Below are positions 31,601 to 44,529 of a stretch of DNA of 64,000 bases, in pieces (positions within the stretch are counted from its first letter, which is position 1; the number at the start of each line of letters is the position of its first letter). The notes under the pieces were generated by a model, which saw nothing but the letters and a program-made list of their open reading frames with translations, was not told the origin of the DNA and ran no database searches. Source of the stretch: Undaria pinnatifida (taxonomy: Eukaryota > Sar > Phaeophyceae > Laminariales > Alariaceae); contig JABAKD010000019.1 in assembly GCA_012845835.1 (NCBI GenBank), positions 14,743,420-14,807,419 of the forward strand, given 5' to 3'. Made by a program: the position numbers and the translations under genes.

Positions 31601-33827
31601 GTATCCTTGCTCGAATAAACGCGTCCCCTTTGTGACAATATTTGAACACGTATTTAACGCATGATGTTGCGGTGACGACATCAACACAAATGTGGCAGTC
31701 AAACATCATGAGCAACATGGGGTTGTACGGCACCACCCACTCGTTTCCTATCCTAACACTTTTCCATTGGTTGTTTACTCTCATTCTTATGGTCGGGTTA
31801 TCACCGTTCTTCCTCCGAGTATATTCTGCCCGTCCAGTTTTGTCGTTGACGGTTGCAATGCTTCTGAATGGTTGCGGAAAGTACTTGTTACAACACTTTT
31901 TGTTCGTGTGACGGTTTACTTGCATGCATGAAGCACTCATGTTTCCAACTGCCCCACACGGCTTGTGTATCATGTATTTGAGTACCTTTTCACGTAGTTT
32001 TCCTCCTGCTATGTTTTCGTCAGGCAGCTGAGCCCACACCCATTTGTCCATTTCGTTTAGGGCATCAGGGCCTGCATTTTTGAAGGTCATGAGAATGTGA
32101 GCGTGAGGGTACCCCCTCTTTTGGAATTCCGTCACCGCTAAATGGCTGTCGTAAGCGCCAAAAATTTTGCCAGACTTTAAAACCTTCATAATTTCTTTCA
32201 TCTTCAATTTGAAAACACGACAACATAGATCAGGACGATCATAAGCACTTTGTCCTGGCAGCAAATTTTCTTGCACCTCTTTCCAATCCGCATTGAAAGT
32301 TACGGTGATGAACAAATGCGGTCTTCCTCGCCTGTTCACGATGCATAGAGCGTCTTCTGTATCACTTTTACGCTTGGCAGGTGAGCCAGGGTGAGAAGCA
32401 GGAAGCAATTTACCGGGTTGTTCATGAGGTTGGGCGTCTTGAATGGACCGGTTGGAAGCAAGCCTATGCTGCATGTCACTATTTTCGACGAAATTCAAAC
32501 GCTCTTCTTCCATTCTGCTCAAAGAATCACAGACCCATTCCTGAGCGATTCGGCAGTTAATCTTAAATATCGGCTCCGAAAGAATACGCTGCCTACAGTA
32601 GAAGGGAAACGTTACGGCTTCGGTGTTTGACCGGTTCATTGTTTTAGATTTGAACGGCGGGTTCTCTTTGTAGTTACCCTTACTCCAACCTGCTTCTCCA
32701 TGCAAAAACAGCAGGGGGAACTGTAGCGTTTCATATGCAGAGCTCCAAAGCGGCAGGAAGCGTGGTTTGTTATCTGGGCTGTTCCTTGGATAGGTGATAA
32801 CTGCTCGCGGCGCATCATTTTGATTCCCTGAGGTAAACACTAAAGCTGCTATTTCATTTGCACTCGGATTCTCGCCCAACACTGGTCCATCATTAACTCT
32901 GCTAACTTCACTGAACTCTATAAAAGGCGCACTGGACTCTGACGCTGATGTGTTTAATATTGTGTCTACGGCAGACCTGTATTCTCGAGCCCACCTAATC
33001 TCGCTGTTCACGTGGGATCTTAGAGTGCCTGCAATCCGTGAATCTAAATGTTGTGAGGAGGTTGTCTGTGCGAATTCGGAATCGAATATGTAAAACCTGG
33101 CACTGTTGTTAACATTTTGGTTTTGATACTTCTCCTGTAAGTCGAAAATTCTATGGTATGCTTTACCATGGAGAGTAAGCATTGTCGGTGGTTTTCCTTG
33201 AGTCCACGATCGGTTTTCTATGCCTCCTGCTCCCAAAGCTGTGAAACTAAATAACCCGTTATATGCCCTTTGTGATTCGCGAAAACGTGCGGTTTGGAAG
33301 AGCGATAACAATGTTTGTGGAATAGGTTTAAGCCGGTGAATGGCAGATCTCCCACGGTTACAACAGTTATAGGACCCAGACCGTTCCTCTTTCCATAGCA
33401 CAGACCCACAGTGTTGGCACGTATAGTTACTTTCATGTAGCAAGCACGGGTATTTTAGTTCGTACGCCTCAAGTGGATACTCAAAGTTGGTGGAATTAAA
33501 GGCTTGCACACCAAGTCTTTCTTCTGAACCTTCCATGGAATTGGCAGCGGCAACGTCTCTAGGGTCGGGTCTTCGAGGGATGCGGTTTCTCATTCGATTA
33601 AAATGTTGAACAACGACGTCAGTCTCTGATTCAGAATCGCTGTCCAGGTTGTTACTGCGGAGATCACGTTCCATGTTATTAGTGTTCTGCGTTCGAGTTT
33701 CGTTTTGAAGGGTACGTCGTGAGCGCCGCCCCGCTAAAATGCACGCGCGCCTACGCCTGCGCTCGCGGGCAATTTCAGCACGACGGGTATTTCGTTGCGA
33801 GCGAGTACATCGCTGATCGGTTGACAT
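28692..33827 (-). CDS. Helitron replicase-helicase with C-terminal OTU domain
   Basis: An uninterrupted 1711-codon frame. A basic N-terminus (RERRRRR) is followed by a Helitron zinc finger (residues about 128-160, CQHCG...CC-RGR). The HUH Rep nuclease has its histidines in PHAHIL (H575, H577) and two catalytic tyrosines in KYVFKYCHKG (Y726, Y730). A PIF1-type SF1B helicase has Walker A DAPAGTGKT (1075-1083), Walker B LIIWDE (1154-1159), SGDWRQ and a C-terminal NRSQGQTL...LYVALSRAQ block. A Pro/Ser linker leads to an OTU cysteine protease-like domain (about 1558-1700) with D1568, C1571 and H1693 in place. Rep nicks and transfers one strand for rolling-circle transposition, and the helicase unwinds. 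OTU domains are known from the Helentron/Helitron2 branch. All key residues are present, so the protein may be active. Confidence 0.95.
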   Translation of the reverse strand: MSTDQRCTRSQRNTRRAEIARERRRRRACILAGRRSRRTLQNETRTQNTNNMERDLRSNNLDSDSESETDVVVQHFNRMRNRIPRRPDPRDVAAANSMEGSEERLGVQAFNSTNFEYPLEAYELKYPCLLHESNYTCQHCGSVLWKEERSGSYNCCNRGRSAIHRLKPIPQTLLSLFQTARFRESQRAYNGLFSFTALGAGGIENRSWTQGKPPTMLTLHGKAYHRIFDLQEKYQNQNVNNSARFYIFDSEFAQTTSSQHLDSRIAGTLRSHVNSEIRWAREYRSAVDTILNTSASESSAPFIEFSEVSRVNDGPVLGENPSANEIAALVFTSGNQNDAPRAVITYPRNSPDNKPRFLPLWSSAYETLQFPLLFLHGEAGWSKGNYKENPPFKSKTMNRSNTEAVTFPFYCRQRILSEPIFKINCRIAQEWVCDSLSRMEEERLNFVENSDMQHRLASNRSIQDAQPHEQPGKLLPASHPGSPAKRKSDTEDALCIVNRRGRPHLFITVTFNADWKEVQENLLPGQSAYDRPDLCCRVFKLKMKEIMKVLKSGKIFGAYDSHLAVTEFQKRGYPHAHILMTFKNAGPDALNEMDKWVWAQLPDENIAGGKLREKVLKYMIHKPCGAVGNMSASCMQVNRHTNKKCCNKYFPQPFRSIATVNDKTGRAEYTRRKNGDNPTIRMRVNNQWKSVRIGNEWVVPYNPMLLMMFDCHICVDVVTATSCVKYVFKYCHKGDAFIRARIQGITSEVEQYRKTRYISAAEATWRLLGYHMVDRYPAVTKIHAHLEGEQQITYPKNATHDDRLEIAAQSQTHVLRYYMRPKNPCFSDLTILDYYEQYTITSPKKDDPPLEFAPLGKYLDGYKNIVSKRKNDDHVCRISFQSPAVGDLYYLRLLLHTIPARSFAELRTVQTDTGDPVVHPTFHDAARARGLITGDEEYSLCMEEASVFQVASQLRALFVTLILDGAPAPKLWRDFKDNLIEDFLLRLSTDDAIQAALCEIDLKLNQHGKCNEQVNLPKPMHPRTEFERMRDAFDPQTCAEYAELHEPRLTSEQSHIYKTVLDSVRADNGCPFMIDAPAGTGKTYTEKCISARLRGERKTVLIVASTGIAALQLPGGWTAHSMFKLPMDEAMSPTCVCNINTNTQRAELIRKADLIIWDELPMTHRYCIEALDRTLQDLMKNNKLFGGKTILFSGDWRQTGPIVKNGTATDTVDAAFISSPLWKHVKRMRLTKSQRDKDDPQYAAFVRAIGEGTHPTQSIDGTDMIALNNHNLDANDHFQLKYTTNFDELMNFVYPNVNEQSRNWDKRAILATTNNAIDRSNEAISDLRPGEYCTYLSSDTLISDETTPHTAFASPEHLHQLNVQGVPPHELCLKSDGLAMIVRNLNFSEGLINGQKCVVLAVSPNSRVLQVELLTETSPHPIVLIPRIGFRATVGRNGITFMRTQFPIRTSYSVTVNRSQGQTLTKIGLDLRSPAFGHGQLYVALSRAQNRQSIMCLLPQEHIVDGIPHTENIVYPPFTAAATGQAVTPPPYQPPNTSPPAPSNASSQPSSDSQTPPPTWTVVDEIGDGACGFRGIARRIYNDPNRHYQVRSEILQYMNENRNDPNLLNAISAGMNHELLQALGEPPQQYTSYDNYLSIMSHPRAYLGEPEIYACMQRYNIPINVTIGNNPRPNPQNADPSTIHLHYQPQSRHYSSLILNNPSTDHPPVAA

Positions 33828-33904
33828 GGAAGGTTAAAGTTTCAAGTTCGCGTTCAGATAAAAGGTTTAGGGGAGCGCTTTGCCCGGTTGATCTTGAGCT
33901 CACC

Positions 33905-35969
<2,065 letters not shown>

Positions 35970-37924
35970 GTCTACTGCGAGGGGAGCGGCTGCTGTGTTG
36001 AATTGTGTGCGTGTGCGCGTGTTCGCGTCGGGCGGGTGTGCTGAGGCGACTAAAACGAAGTTTGGTCGAAGTTTTGGTAAAGATCCAGAACCCACAGCAG
36101 CAGCAGCTACACCCCAGCTTCGTTGAGCGTCGTTGAGGTTGCGCTTGCTCTCGTTACCCGCGATCGACCTACTACGTGAAAGCTGCGCGTGCAACAAACC
36201 TCACCAGAGGTGAAATAGACGGTATACGTTCGGCTTTGGAGGGTGTGCGTGCCCATCCCCTCTCTGTGCTGACAACACACAACCTCAACGCCAATACTCC
36301 GCAAAACGGGACTGTCACTTTTTTGCGATCGGAAGCAAATGAAAGTGCAGGTTTGCTGCCGAAAGACGAAAGACGTCGGTTCTGCGGGGTTCGGCGCGCT
36401 TTTCACGACATTCCAACCCAGCAGGGACAATCGAGACCGCACGCAACGAGCCATTCTGTTCGCTAGGCCACCAGGTGCCGCATTGCGAAGGCGCGAGCCT
36501 GGCCGTGCGTCTGGGAGCGCGCTATGAGGGCGCGAAGTTAACGTACTGTTTTCAGAGGGGGTCGAATTTCCCCGCTGCGCTGTGAGCGACCCAGTCCTGA
36601 AGATCCCGATTCCCGTAATATTAGTTACCTCTATATACCGGTTGAAAATAATTCCATGATGGCTTCGGTACACAACTGAATCATGCAGAAAAAAGCGGTC
36701 TATTTCAATAATTATTTTTTTATTTTCCGACAATTTTGGGTTAAGGAGTGTTTTACGTCATTCTGAATACAAAATAGCCAAAAAAAAAAGGTATACCTCT
36801 ATCGTAGAAGCACTCATTGTTCCAATGTAACAACAACAAACCATACGCTTTATTACAGGAATATACCAGGGCGCGACACTACACTACTTCCCGCTGGGGT
36901 TTCTAGGTCGCACAATGTGGTCACCGCCCGATCGGTTTTCACTCTCAAAGCACGGTCATTGTCCGCATGATTTGTCCTCTACAACCTCTATGCTAATAGT
37001 CCCATCAGCCTATCTTAGTATGGGCGGCACTGCCGCTTTTTACGCGATCCCAGCACCCGAACGCATCCCCAGCACACGATGTATGGTCCCACGACCTCTG
37101 CCAGTCTTCATTAGATATGACACTCCGCCTGTGCAACAAAACAAAATATTGCCGTAAAAATTGTACCTTCTTAGGAGAACGTCCGTACCTTTCTTTTCTG
37201 CGTAATCGTCCTTTACTTTCCAAAGTTCAACAGGTGTTGACGTGGTCACAAGCGTCGCTCCTTCTTCCCGCAGACGCGTGCCTTCGTTTTTAGAGCACTC
37301 GTTGCGTGTTCATGAAAGTTTTAGTGTTTCCTCTGCTGATCGATTTCATCAATTTATTTTAGAGTTTTGCCAGCTCGAGTTGGCGCTATATGCCGACGAC
37401 GGAAGACGACACGAAAGAAAGGTCCTTGTGAAAATGTTACCACGAGCTCTGCCCTCGCCTTGGTTTTCGTGTGTTTTTCTTCGGAAGTGGAATCAATACA
37501 ACATACACGCGTGCAATCAATATGTTCGTTGTAAGACTGCGTACGCTGCAGTATATCCGTGATGGGACGCACGTACTACTACTGCGCTGTGCGTGCACCA
37601 ACCATTGCATTTCGCCCTGCAAATGTTAGCTTGATAAAACGCTCCAATGGCTGGTACACCCCACCCGAAAATTGACTTGTTAGTGGTATCAATAGAGTAA
37701 ACCCAAATTTCAACCCGATGACCAGACCCATTTGCTGGATGAAGAAACACATAAAAATGGCAGAAAAAGGGCAAATCCGACGACTATGGGTTAAGGAGTG
37801 CCGTGGTTCAGAAAACAAAAAAAAAGCCAGAACGTGCAACTAACTACCTTTGTCTCAAGACCCACGTGTTGAGACAGATCATCCCCTCCCCGGCGTCATC
37901 CCTCCTCCCCTCCCCGGTGTTGTA
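35970..37924. other. Upstream region of the three-exon gene and spacer
   Basis: The stretch above 35,969 should hold the promoter and 5' UTR of the minus-strand gene; no TATA-like box is evident. GGGTTAAGGAGTG occurs at about 36,739 and 37,789, each followed by related A-rich sequence, so it is a short dispersed repeat. No gene recognised. Confidence 0.4.
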
Positions 37925-38661
37925 GTGTTCCACTATATAGGTATCCGTTATCTGCATGAGCTGTAGACCAACCGTCTATCTCTGCTGATAAGGTAAGGTC
38001 TGATTTCCGTTACTTCATTTGTTATGCGATTCGGAATCGGAATCGTGAGATGCGGAATCAGTAGTGTTCAGGAAGGTTGTCGTGCGATCCAGGATTCGGC
38101 ACGTACGTATATATCGCACAATTCATTCATAATAATGAACCACGGGACCTGCGAAAACATAGCAATGGTAACATCCTGCCTTTGACTACGCGCCCTGCGC
38201 CGATTGGCTTAGAATCGGTAGCTGCACGTTCGCATAAAGAGTAGGACGGTTCTGAAGAGAATACTAGGAGAACTCGATGTGATTGGCTGTGTTGTGAGTT
38301 GGTCCTTACTCCCACTTCAGTATGCCATGAGTCACACACGTGGCCTTGTAGAAGTGGCCGACGTAGGCAGTTAGCAGCTTGCACTCAGGAGTGACGTTTG
38401 GCATGAAGCTTTGGATACCTTGCCAGTACGAGAGTAGGTATTCAGAGCGTGGCGAGAGTCAAGCTTCCACCCCCCCCCCTCCTCTCCTCCCTCCTCTCGA
38501 CCACTCTTGTATCCTGACCTAAATCAGCAAGCCTTGCTCGATAACAATAATAGAAATCTACCACCTACCTGGGCTTTATATTGCTGTCTGCTGTAGTCTC
38601 GCGATAGACACACCTGTCCCATCTGAGGATCATATCGACAAGGATCCCGCAAGGCTAACAC
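37925..38661 (+). repeat. Left 0.74-kb direct repeat (putative LTR)
   Basis: Runs from TAGTGTTCCACTA to GGCTAACACCTTC. It matches 47,483-48,220 almost base for base, including TGATTTCCGTTACTTCATTT and CCGACGTAGGCAGTTAGCAG. Differences are scattered substitutions, a few single-base indels and a poly-C length change. Confidence 0.85.
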
Positions 38662-39535
38662 CTTCATTTTTGGCGACGTCAGCAGTTCTTCTCTTCTTCA
38701 CGAGGTGACCACCAGCCAGCTACTCGTTCAGCCCAGCTCGTCCTCCTCCGCCCCTTTGTGTGAGCATCCTTGCTTTTCCCTTTTTTTTTGGTCTTATACC
38801 TAAGTCAATTTTTTTCATAGTGTTTTTAGAGTCATTACTTTTGCCTCTTCTCCTCCCTTCCTGCCTTCCCTCGTGTACATGCTGGCGTGCGCTCTCTTCG
38901 CTTTGCGCGACTACGTAGTAGACGACGCGCGCGCGCAACAACCGCGGCCACAGTAGGACACATACTGGTTTCACCTCTCTCTAGTATGATGTTGCTCGAC
39001 CATCATGTGGACACGATGCTCCTGCATGATCCCCTTTTGAACTCTCGCCCGATGCCAGTGTAGATCAAGAGAACAACCCCCTGGCTGACCCGAAGAGACT
39101 GAGTCTACAAATGTTGTCGACGCGCCCCAACGAGACAATAGCAGACTTACGCGCCTGCAGCTTGCCTTTACAAGCGCACACACCGGTCGGTCCGCGTACT
39201 CCTGTAGACTCATTTGACGCAGACATAGCGCGCGCTGCACCAATTTTTTATATCCCACGCAGAGGAGAAAACCCTCCTGCCCGCAAACCTTGTAGATCAT
39301 GCCGCCTCGAGTACACCTGACTGCGATACACCTGGTTCACCCAGCTGTTTCTAAGCCAGAAACACCGCGGTCCAGAAATGTGTTGCCTGTGCATTCCCCG
39401 TTGTCACACCCGCTACTAGCTGATTGCGCGCACGCCCACGCACAACGCTCCTCAAGGTACTAACTGTGGTAGTATTTTTTGCATAGGATGCACTCTTCGT
39501 GACTCCTACGCTCCCGGCCCATATCGTTTTTTTCC
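38662..39535. other. Leader-like region after the left repeat
   Basis: TTTTTGGCGACGTCAGCAG lies immediately after the repeat and would suit a primer binding site, as TGG pairs with a tRNA CCA end. The rest shows no recognisable coding sequence. Confidence 0.4.
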
Positions 39536-40165
39536 CAGATCCCCAAGCATCTGATGGAGATTTCAAAACGATGAGGCAAATTTCGGTTGTGCTAATCGTT
39601 TTTTTTTACCCTCAGATTTTCAATTTTCTGACAGAGGTTTTCGTAGCAACAAGCTCATTTACAGGCGTGCCCATCGAAATTTTCCGCAGGAATTTTTAAT
39701 ATTCTGAAGGAGAATTTTTCGTCCTTAACGCGTTTCACGGGATTCCTAATTTTTCTGCCGGGTTTTCAATTTTCTGACGGAGAAGGTTTTGGCCTTGACG
39801 CATTTTACGGGCGTTCTAATCGAATTTTTCCGCAGGATTTTCAGTTTTCTGGCGGAGAATTTTTTGGCCTTATTACGGGCGTCCTAACAGATTTTTCACG
39901 CCAGATTTTCAATTTTCTCAATGAGAATGTTTATGTTTCGGCCGTCATGCATTTTACGGGCGTCCTAGTCGTTTTTTCCGCTGGATTTACATTTTTCTGG
40001 CAGATTTTCACTGCGATAACGCACTTCAAGAGCGTCGTAACTTCTCTCCGAAATCTTTTACGTAAGAAAGCTTTTTCGGACAGAAGTGCATATATTTCGG
40101 TCGTCATAATCGGTCTCCGAAATTCACAAACTGTGATAGATTTTTCGGAAAACAACAATTAAGTT
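39536..40165. repeat. About 70-bp minisatellite
   Basis: Seven or eight diverged units share TTTTCAATTTTCTGACGGAG, AATTTTTCGGCC, GCATTTTACGGGCGTCCTAA and TTTTTCCGCAGGAT. Similarity falls toward the right end. Unit length varies from about 60 to 80 bp. Confidence 0.8.
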
Positions 40166-40776
40166 ACGAGCGTCGTAGTTTCCCCGAGATCGAGATCGTT
40201 TAGTACCAAAGGTTTACGAGAAGAGACACGCGTTGCACATCACCACAACATACAATGTGTTGGGCGATGATTTGGATAACGATTCGGAGAGTGAGTTGGG
40301 TTACGACTGGGTTATCAAGAACCCTGTACCATCCGCAAGACGCCCCCCCCCCCCCCCCCCCCGTGCCCCACCTATTCCAGGCATTTTCCGAATATTTGAT
40401 CTCACCCCGACCTCTTCGTCTTCTTCTGGGTTTTCGACCTCCCCCCTTTCCCCAACCACCTCGGGCACGGTCCACCTTTCCCCGCCGAGCACGATACCGC
40501 TTCGTCAGTTCGCGCCGTTCAAGGGTCTACTTTTCGGGATTCTACAAACGAGCCGCCGGAGTGCCTCTGCACTCCGGGACTCCGTTGCCCACCCGAGGAG
40601 TGTCTCTACACTCCTCTCCAAGAGTTTACGGGGGGGTATCTCTATACTTCCCCCCCCCGTACACGTTCCACGAGGACAACGGCTATACACTCCCGTGAAA
40701 AACAAGGGGACAATAAAAGGACGAGGAGGAGGAGACCCCAGCACCCACGCCGCCGGGTGCAGGCACCGCTACGCCT

Positions 40777-42250
40777 GTGGCCACTAACGCTACTGCTGCG
40801 CCCTCAGGGACTGGCGTCTCTACGTTGACAACCCATCCAGCAGCGGACACAACCATCGATGCCGCGGCTTCCACGGCCGCGCAGACACGCGTCGCCGTCT
40901 TGATCCAACTGGAAAAGGATAACGGCACACGGTTGCGGTTACACGCAACCTTAGCAACTACAGACCAGGCCGAGACGACCAGCCCGGAGGGACAGGTCGC
41001 TCAACCTGAGCGAGATCGCTCAACCCGAGCGTGCTCTGGCTTCGCTCGTAGCCAAGCGGGCCGCCCTGGTCCCGAAAAGCGGTGTCCCCGCCGTCACTCC
41101 CAAGCCACGCCAGGCCATCCCTGCGCCACAGGAGGCCCTAAACTCCTTCAATGGAGCACCTCAATATCTATCGCCCCGTCCCCTCCCTCAGTGCCAGCCT
41201 GTACAGGCCCCATCAACGCAGGTGTCGCAATCTATATTGCGCCGCCCGCCCCCTCAGTACCAGCCTGTAACGGCCCCACCAACGGGTACCGCAATCTCTA
41301 TTGCACCGCCCTCCTCTCGGAACCAGCCCGTACCGGTCCCACCAACGGGTACCGCAATCTCTATTGCACCACCCCTCCTCAGGACCAGCCTGTACCGGCC
41401 CTACCAACGGGCACCGCAATATCTATTGTCCCGTCCCCCACTTCAGTGTCAGCCTGTACCAGTCCTATCAGCGGGTACGGCGGCCCCTATTGCGCCGCCC
41501 CACCCCCAATACCGACCTGCAGCAACCTCGTCGACGGCAGCTCAAACAAGATTGCCGGCTTTCAGTAGAGAATATACTCCAACAGCCGGAGTTCCCAAGG
41601 TAGTTTATCACAACAACCCCCTTCCACAGCCATCACTGTTCCAGCCTACACAACCCAGCCTCCCCCCCGTTCCGAACAACGCAAACGTGCGTCTCGGATC
41701 TGCCCAACAGGTGGCAACACGAACTCGCGTTAACCGGGCACCGTCCGCACCAATTGACATGTCGATAGTGAATACCACGTCGCGACTTCACCAGCGACGT
41801 CACACACGACCGTACCAAATACCTCTCAAGATGCTCGCGCGCACTATTCCCCAAGAGTCTCTGACGCCACTTACCCGCCCGACCCTCTTCACCCCCCCAG
41901 CCACCCCCGACCTACCTTCAACATTAACCACTCGAACAAGGGTTGGCCTCCTTGTTCAAACGGTTGGTTTTGGGTTTGGGCAAGAGGGGGCGGGCACGCT
42001 GAGCCCTTCCACGACCCCAGCGTCCCTCCTCGATACGCGACACTGCGCCATGCCTGCCATTGCCGAAATTTCTGCGGATCTTGCCAACCTCGTGGGAGAC
42101 ACGCCAGCAGCAGCTAACAGCAGAATCCATTCCCTCCCCAACTCCACTGCCACTACCCCGGGACCATCGACCCCTGCATCGTTTTTCCGTCTTCGACCGA
42201 ACAATCCCTTCTCCGCACGTCCACCGGCGTCCGCCGACCCCGCGGAATAA
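40777..42250 (+). pseudogene. Gag-like region of the Ty3-type fossil, with 63-bp repeats
   Basis: Low-complexity Ala/Thr/Pro/Ser-rich coding-like sequence upstream of the NADAR and protease parts, in the place of Gag. It contains five tandem units of 62-66 bp at about 41,190-41,520 (CCAGCCTGTACCGGTCCCAC and ACCGCAATCTCTATTGCACC blocks), encoding roughly 21-residue repeats. No zinc knuckle was seen. Assignment rests on position only. Broken. Confidence 0.45.
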
Positions 42251-42699
42251 CAGCACAAACCCCGACCTCCAGCAATTCTGGACTCACACAGCTGACCGCC
42301 CCGAACTGATCATACCATTCTCCCTGGGTCCAAAGGACAGGTTACCCGCGGACCTCTCCAGCGGAAGACTCGACCATGTCACTAAGACCACGCCAGGATC
42401 CCCCTGCACCGCCACCTACCCCCCGGTCACAGACTAGTGTAGTTACGGCGTCTTCTTCCGAGTGTGTCCCTCCTTCTTCGAATGCAGTAAATGCGTCTAG
42501 CAGGGACCTCCAAGGTTTCCCCGTCACGACCGCCATACCGCCACAGACACCCCCCAGGGACCTCGACAACATCGACCACTCCCCCGACGCTCTTGGGAAC
42601 CGAGGCCGCTCAAACCGCGACTTCCCCGACCATCTCACAGCACACTCCACAGGGCCACACCATCCCCCTCTGCTCCCCCCCACTTCCAACGACCCTGGA

Positions 42700-43165
42700 C
42701 ATCGCCCAAATACTTTTCTTTTGGGACTGCACCTCGGTATTTTCCCAGTGGTACACCTCGGCCTTTACAGTCAGCAACGAGCAATACAACTGCGCCGAAC
42801 ACTATATGATGTTGGAGAAGGCCAAGCTTTTCGCCGGCACAGCCACCCGCCGAAATATTATAGCCTTCTCGGACCCTGCGCAGCAGAAACGTCTCGGATG
42901 CTCCATATCCAACTCCAATCTAGGGCTCTGAGAACGTCATCACTATGACATCGTTTACAAGGGCAACCTCGCCCAGTTTTCGACCCGTCCCTTCCGCCAG
43001 CAGCTACCGGACACCGGCGACGAGTTCCTCGCCGAAGCCGCCCGCACAACCTCGTCTGGGGTATCGGCTTCAGGGCGGCCGACTGGCAAGCCCTCCGACC
43101 TCAGCCTGTGGCGGGGACTCAATCTTTTGGGCGACATCCTCATGAAGATCCGCAGCCAGCTTGAC
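42700..43165 (+). pseudogene. NADAR-like domain within the retroelement fossil
   Basis: The translation reads FSQWYTSAFTVSNEQYNCAE, HYMMLEKAKLFAG, then SDPAQQKRLG. This is the conserved core of the NADAR (YbiA-like) superfamily: N-terminal SNFY-type loop, AEHYMM, KA-LF, and the P---K-LG helix. Further on, KGNLAQFSTRP and DTGDEFLAEA match the KF-QNP and TGD-LAEA blocks. NADAR proteins bind or cleave ADP-ribose-linked metabolites or ADP-ribosylated nucleic acid bases. The domain lies between the Gag-like and retropepsin-like stretches on the same strand, so it appears to belong to the element. Broken like the rest. Confidence 0.7.
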
Positions 43166-43459
43166 CACCCCCCCCGCTCCATCCCGCCCCACTCGCGTCT
43201 CGCCCTCCGACAATGGTATCCACGAGATCAGCGCCACCATGGCAGCCCCTGCCGGAACCTCCACACTGGACCAACTCCTGCCCCCTTTCCTTCCAGAAAC
43301 AACTCCGGCACGTACTTTGGTCTCTACCATTACACCCGGACTTGATCCCTCTGACACCCCACCGCCCCTATCGCCGAACATGGACCTGTCCTCTCGAACG
43401 GTATTGCCACCGTCGATGACGCCTCCTTCGCCACCAGGATCAAAGTACACAGCGGACCC

Positions 43460-43800
43460 TCAGCCTCCAGCAGCTACGGCGTGGTAGCCCTCCTGGGTAC
43501 CGGCTCCCCACAGATATTCATATCCGTTGATGCTTGGGCCTACATGAAGTACAACAACGCCGGATCGGACGTGTGCGAACGACACGCGCCCCCTCGTTCT
43601 TGGGGGGGTTTCGGCAAATCGGTCCCCCTCCTCACCTCGATTTCCGTCCGGCTCAGCATCCAGTTTCTGCATGGCGACATCCCTTCAGCTGAGCTCGCTG
43701 TTTGCGCGCGCATTGCTCAAGCGGGCACCATGCAACGTCAAGTCCTACTGGGACGCGACAGCTGGATTCGTTTTGCACAGCGCGCATACACCATCCTGCC
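43460..43800 (+). pseudogene. Retropepsin-like stretch of the Ty3-type fossil
   Basis: The layout of a retroviral-type aspartic protease can be followed: a VVALLGTGSPQIFIS start, a middle strand region (SVRLSIQFLHGD) and a closing VLLGRDSWIRF block typical of Ty3/gypsy proteases. It follows the NADAR-like domain. The open frame continues to 44,428 without further recognised domains. Confidence 0.6.
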
Positions 43801-44529
43801 CCGTCAGCCCTCCCAACCGATCTTCGGCGGACTTTTCCTCTTGGTTCCTCGCACCAAAGCCCCCCCCACCGTCACCCGCGACAACCGACCAACCACCGAC
43901 ACCTTCCACCTCGAGTACGCCGGTGTGCACGCAATCTTATTTTCGTCCACGCCGTTCCTCGTCCCAGTCATCTTGGTCCGCCCCTCGGGTGTCCCAGCCC
44001 TCACCAGCCACTGCCTGGCCGACATGCTCCCCCGCGACGGCGTTTCGTCTGAAACCGAGATTTTTGTCGCCAATGGGTACCAAGAAATCCCGCTCTCGGG
44101 ATCCACTGGCCTTGAACCAGGCGACCTTCTTGAGACCCCTTCTTCTCCCCTCATGAACATTCCCACATGGGCCCTACAAGACATTACCACGGAACCACTA
44201 CCAACCTCATCCAAACCTGCGGTTTCACCACGATCGAGCCGGTCACCCCGGGCATTGGTTTGGGTGGGCTCATCCCACCTGCTTCCAGCAGTTTCGACCC
44301 CATCCACCCGTTCCCCTGCACCAACAACGATTTCGGCGACTATCGCCGCCACGGACCGCGTATGGACGCCTCGGATTCAGTCCAGGTTCCTCGGTCATTC
44401 GTGGCCACCATCGCCGCCCCGCACCTAGCCACCGAGTCGCTTCACAGCGTTCCCCTCGGCCCCCACTTTGCTCAAGGCCTTACCACCGACTCGCCTCGCT
44501 GCGTTTTCGTTGGTGCACGTTACGACTAA

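Larger units (their letters stand above)
28292..33904 (-). mobile_element. Autonomous Helitron (Helentron/Helitron2-like), ends approximate
   Basis: The element is defined by its intact Rep-helicase-OTU gene. Its left end on the minus strand must lie in the 77 bp between the ORF start (33,827) and the stop codon of the neighbouring host gene (33,905), or overlap that gene. A-T insertion points followed by TC occur twice in that gap. The 3' end was not found. One weak candidate is CTAA followed by T near 28,366-28,369 (minus strand), after a 4-bp stem CACG/CGTG. I give the right boundary only as the edge of the 188-bp repeats. The intact ORF suggests a young insertion. Confidence 0.6.

Noticed and set aside
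37347-37390. YADD-like peptide (ELALYADDGRRH) suggesting a reverse transcriptase
   Set aside because: No other RT motifs upstream or downstream; a four-residue match is expected by chance.
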